This document shows positions 62,719-64,000 of a DNA stretch of 64,000 nt, in pieces. The notes beneath the pieces were generated by a model that worked only from the letters and a program-made list of their open reading frames with translations, ran no database searches and had not been told where the DNA came from. This DNA is from Thermus tengchongensis (GTDB lineage Bacteria; Deinococcota; Deinococci; Deinococcales; Thermaceae). The DNA lies in assembly GCF_021462405.1 (NCBI RefSeq), contig NZ_JAKEDU010000007.1:56401-120400 (forward strand). The letters run 5' to 3'. Within the stretch, counting starts at the first letter, position 1, and the number at the start of each line of letters is the position of its first letter. A program made the position numbers and the translations under genes.

Positions 62719-62824
62719 CTAAGCATCCGCACGCAAAGGTTGCCCCACCGGTCAAAGCCAAAGCGGCGTGCTCATGGCCTCTTTGGGGCCCCCGTCGTGG
62801 CGCAAGCCACGACGGGGTACTTAG
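62719..62824 (+). repeat. 106-bp intergenic repeat, copy D (best-formed)
   Basis: Begins CTAAGC and ends ACTTAG, 15 nt after the ferredoxin stop. Stem 1 GCACGC/GCGTGC and stem 2 CCCCGTCGTGGC, GCAA, GCCACGACGGGG (12 perfect pairs closed by a GNRA tetraloop) are both intact. Confidence 0.9.
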
Positions 62825-62876
62825 CCCCCTAAAGGCCGAGGGCAGGCCCCTTACCCCTAGGGGGTGAGCAACCGCC

Positions 62877-63623
62877 GTGGACCGCCCCTTGGGCAAGGTC
62901 TACTTGGTGGGAGCGGGGTTCGGGGGCCCAAAGCACCTGACCCTGAGGGCCCTCGAGGTTCTCCAGGAGGCGGAGGTGGTTCTCCACGACCACCTGGTCC
63001 ACCCCGAGGTCCTGGCCCTGGCTCGAGGAAAACTGGTGTCCGTGGGCAAGAAGGGGTACGGCCAGCAAACGGAGCAGGCGACCATCCTGGACTTGCTCCA
63101 TCGCTTGGCCCGAGAGGGGCGCACGGTGGCCCGGCTCAAGGGAGGAGATCCCATGGTCTTCGGCCGGGGCGGGGAGGAGGTGCTCTTTCTGCGGCGAGCA
63201 GGCATCCCCTACGAGGTTGTACCGGGGGTGACTAGCGCAGTAGGGGCCCTTTCCGCCCTAGGCCTTCCCCTCACCTATAGGGGCCTGGCCCGCAGCTTTG
63301 CCGTGGCCACCGGACACGACCCCACCCTGCCCCTGCCCCAGGCGGACACCCTGGTCCTCCTCATGCCCCTCCACACCCTGGCAGACCTCAAGAAAAGGCT
63401 CCTGGAACGCTTTCCTCCAGAGACCCCCTTGGCCCTCCTAGCCCGGGTGGGCTGGCCTGGGGAGGAGGTGCGCCTAGGCCGGCTGGTGGATCTCCCGGAC
63501 CTGGCAGAGGGCCTTCCCTCCCCCGCCCTACTGGTGGTGGGGGAGGTGGTGGAGCTTTATGGAGAGCTCCTCGGCCAGGGATATCCCAAAGGCTCCGACC
63601 GCACGGCGGGAGAGGCCCCGTGA
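62877..63623 (+). CDS. Second uroporphyrinogen-III C-methyltransferase (SUMT-like)
   Basis: 248 aa, GTG start after GGGGGTGAG. DHLVHPEVLALARGKLVSVG, ARLKGGDPMVFGRGGEEVLF and VPGVTSAVGALSALGLPLTY match SUMT. The first SAM loop reads VYLVGAGFGGPKHLTLRALE, where the usual GAGPGDPELLT is changed, including Asp to Gly. The C-terminal third is also less conserved than in the 40.7-kb copy. It may be a B12-dedicated SUMT or a paralog with altered binding. Confidence 0.82.
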   Translation: MDRPLGKVYLVGAGFGGPKHLTLRALEVLQEAEVVLHDHLVHPEVLALARGKLVSVGKKGYGQQTEQATILDLLHRLAREGRTVARLKGGDPMVFGRGGEEVLFLRRAGIPYEVVPGVTSAVGALSALGLPLTYRGLARSFAVATGHDPTLPLPQADTLVLLMPLHTLADLKKRLLERFPPETPLALLARVGWPGEEVRLGRLVDLPDLAEGLPSPALLVVGEVVELYGELLGQGYPKGSDRTAGEAP

Positions 63624-63650
63624 TACTTGCGCCTCTACACTAAAAAGGCC

Positions 63651-64000
63651 ATGGAGCTTTGGCTGGTGCGCCACGGGGAGACCCTTTGGAACCGGGAGGG
63701 GAGGCTTCTGGGCTGGACCGACCTCCCCCTCACCCCCCTGGGGAAGGCCCAGGCCCGGGCCCTGAAGGGAAATCTCCCCCCTCTACCCACCTACAGTTCC
63801 GACCTAAAGCGGGCCCTGCAAACTGCGCTTCTGGCAGGTCTCCAGCCTGTACCCACCCAAGCGCTAAGGGAAATCCACTTCGGGGTTTTGGAGGGTGCCC
63901 TGTGGGAAGAGCTCGAACCCCAGTACAAGGAGGCCCTCCTCCGCTTCCAAGGCTTCCATCCCCCCGGAGGGGAGGCCCTCGAGGCCTTCCAGGAACGGGT
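63651..64000 (+). CDS. cobC: Alpha-ribazole-5'-phosphate phosphatase, histidine phosphatase family (N-terminal part)
   Basis: Open to the window end (116 residues seen). ELWLVRHGETLWNREGRLLG holds the RHG phospho-acceptor His at residue 8. WTDLPLTPLGKAQARAL and TYSSDLKRALQTALLAG follow, and IHFGVLEGALWEELEPQ holds the Glu motif. It matches CobC, which dephosphorylates alpha-ribazole phosphate before CobS. Phosphoglycerate-mutase-like relatives cannot be fully excluded, but the neighbours favour CobC. TACACT lies 9 nt before the ATG. Confidence 0.82.
   Translation, partial: MELWLVRHGETLWNREGRLLGWTDLPLTPLGKAQARALKGNLPPLPTYSSDLKRALQTALLAGLQPVPTQALREIHFGVLEGALWEELEPQYKEALLRFQGFHPPGGEALEAFQER

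Overview
The window is about 64 kb of very GC-rich DNA with almost no gene-free space, strong AAGGAGG-type ribosome sites mixed with leaderless starts, and G/C at nearly every third codon position. The protein content points to the genus Thermus (Deinococcota). The acyl-CoA ligase at 28.6 kb is recognisably the ortholog of the structurally studied T. thermophilus long-chain enzyme, and the TetR genes paaR and pfmR sit beside the operators known for their T. thermophilus counterparts. Species cannot be assigned from sequence alone.

Layout. 0-8.6 kb: end of an ABC-class ATPase gene, an aldehyde:ferredoxin oxidoreductase, an AidB-like acyl-CoA dehydrogenase, a fused 5-oxoprolinase-type PxpBC protein, a thiolase behind a PfmR-like operator, and a YyaL-type thioredoxin-domain protein. 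8.6-13.4 kb: NAD biosynthesis (nadC, nadA, nadB) with a VapBC-type pair between nadC and nadA, then bacterioferritin and an HxlR regulator. 13.5-18.9 kb: phenylacetate operon paaR-A-B-C-D-Z on the minus strand with a PaaR operator. 18.9-24 kb: a second VapBC pair, a Xer-type recombinase, decayed TauE/DUF1634 genes, a gamma-glutamyltransferase-family gene and an archaeal-type fructose bisphosphatase. 24-30.9 kb: the pfmR-led fatty-acid operon (acyl-CoA dehydrogenase, secreted serine hydrolase, SDR, MaoC hydratase, PaaI-type thioesterase, acyl-CoA ligase, SDR). 31-36.1 kb: thiamine genes thiE-S-G-O-C behind a TPP riboswitch, with thiD nearby. 36.2-42.5 kb: sulfate assimilation plus siroheme (sir, hemD, sirC, cysH, a TauE exporter, cobA, sat). 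42.6-64 kb: cobalamin. cobB shares an operon with a protoglobin and a luciferase-like oxidoreductase. Then come phoA, a stretch of gene remnants, an aminotransferase, a CobQ-CobU fusion, cobO, cobS, cobT, and a long riboswitch-controlled operon (cobalt transporter, cbiD, C, ET, L, F, H, G, X-ferredoxin, DUF3209, a second ferredoxin). A second cobA and the start of cobC follow.

How it fits together. The sulfur cluster makes sirohydrochlorin (cobA, sirC) for both siroheme and the cobalt chelatase, and the cbi operon then follows the anaerobic (early cobalt) route. PaaR and PfmR control aromatic and fatty-acid breakdown, and in all three cases here the operator lies between the -10 box and the start codon. 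A MetE-like methionine synthase remnant lies next to the intact B12 genes.

Most interesting unexplained items: (1) four copies of a ~106-bp intergenic repeat that folds into two stems with compensatory changes; (2) at least eight genes whose -10 box ends 6-7 nt before the start codon, implying leaderless mRNAs; (3) a 21-codon leader ORF whose ribosome site is hidden by a hairpin after the B12 riboswitch and which overlaps the transporter start; (4) DUF3209 and two [2Fe-2S] domains in the B12 operon, while cbiJ and cbiB are not seen in the window. No rRNA, tRNA, CRISPR array or intact insertion sequence was found.
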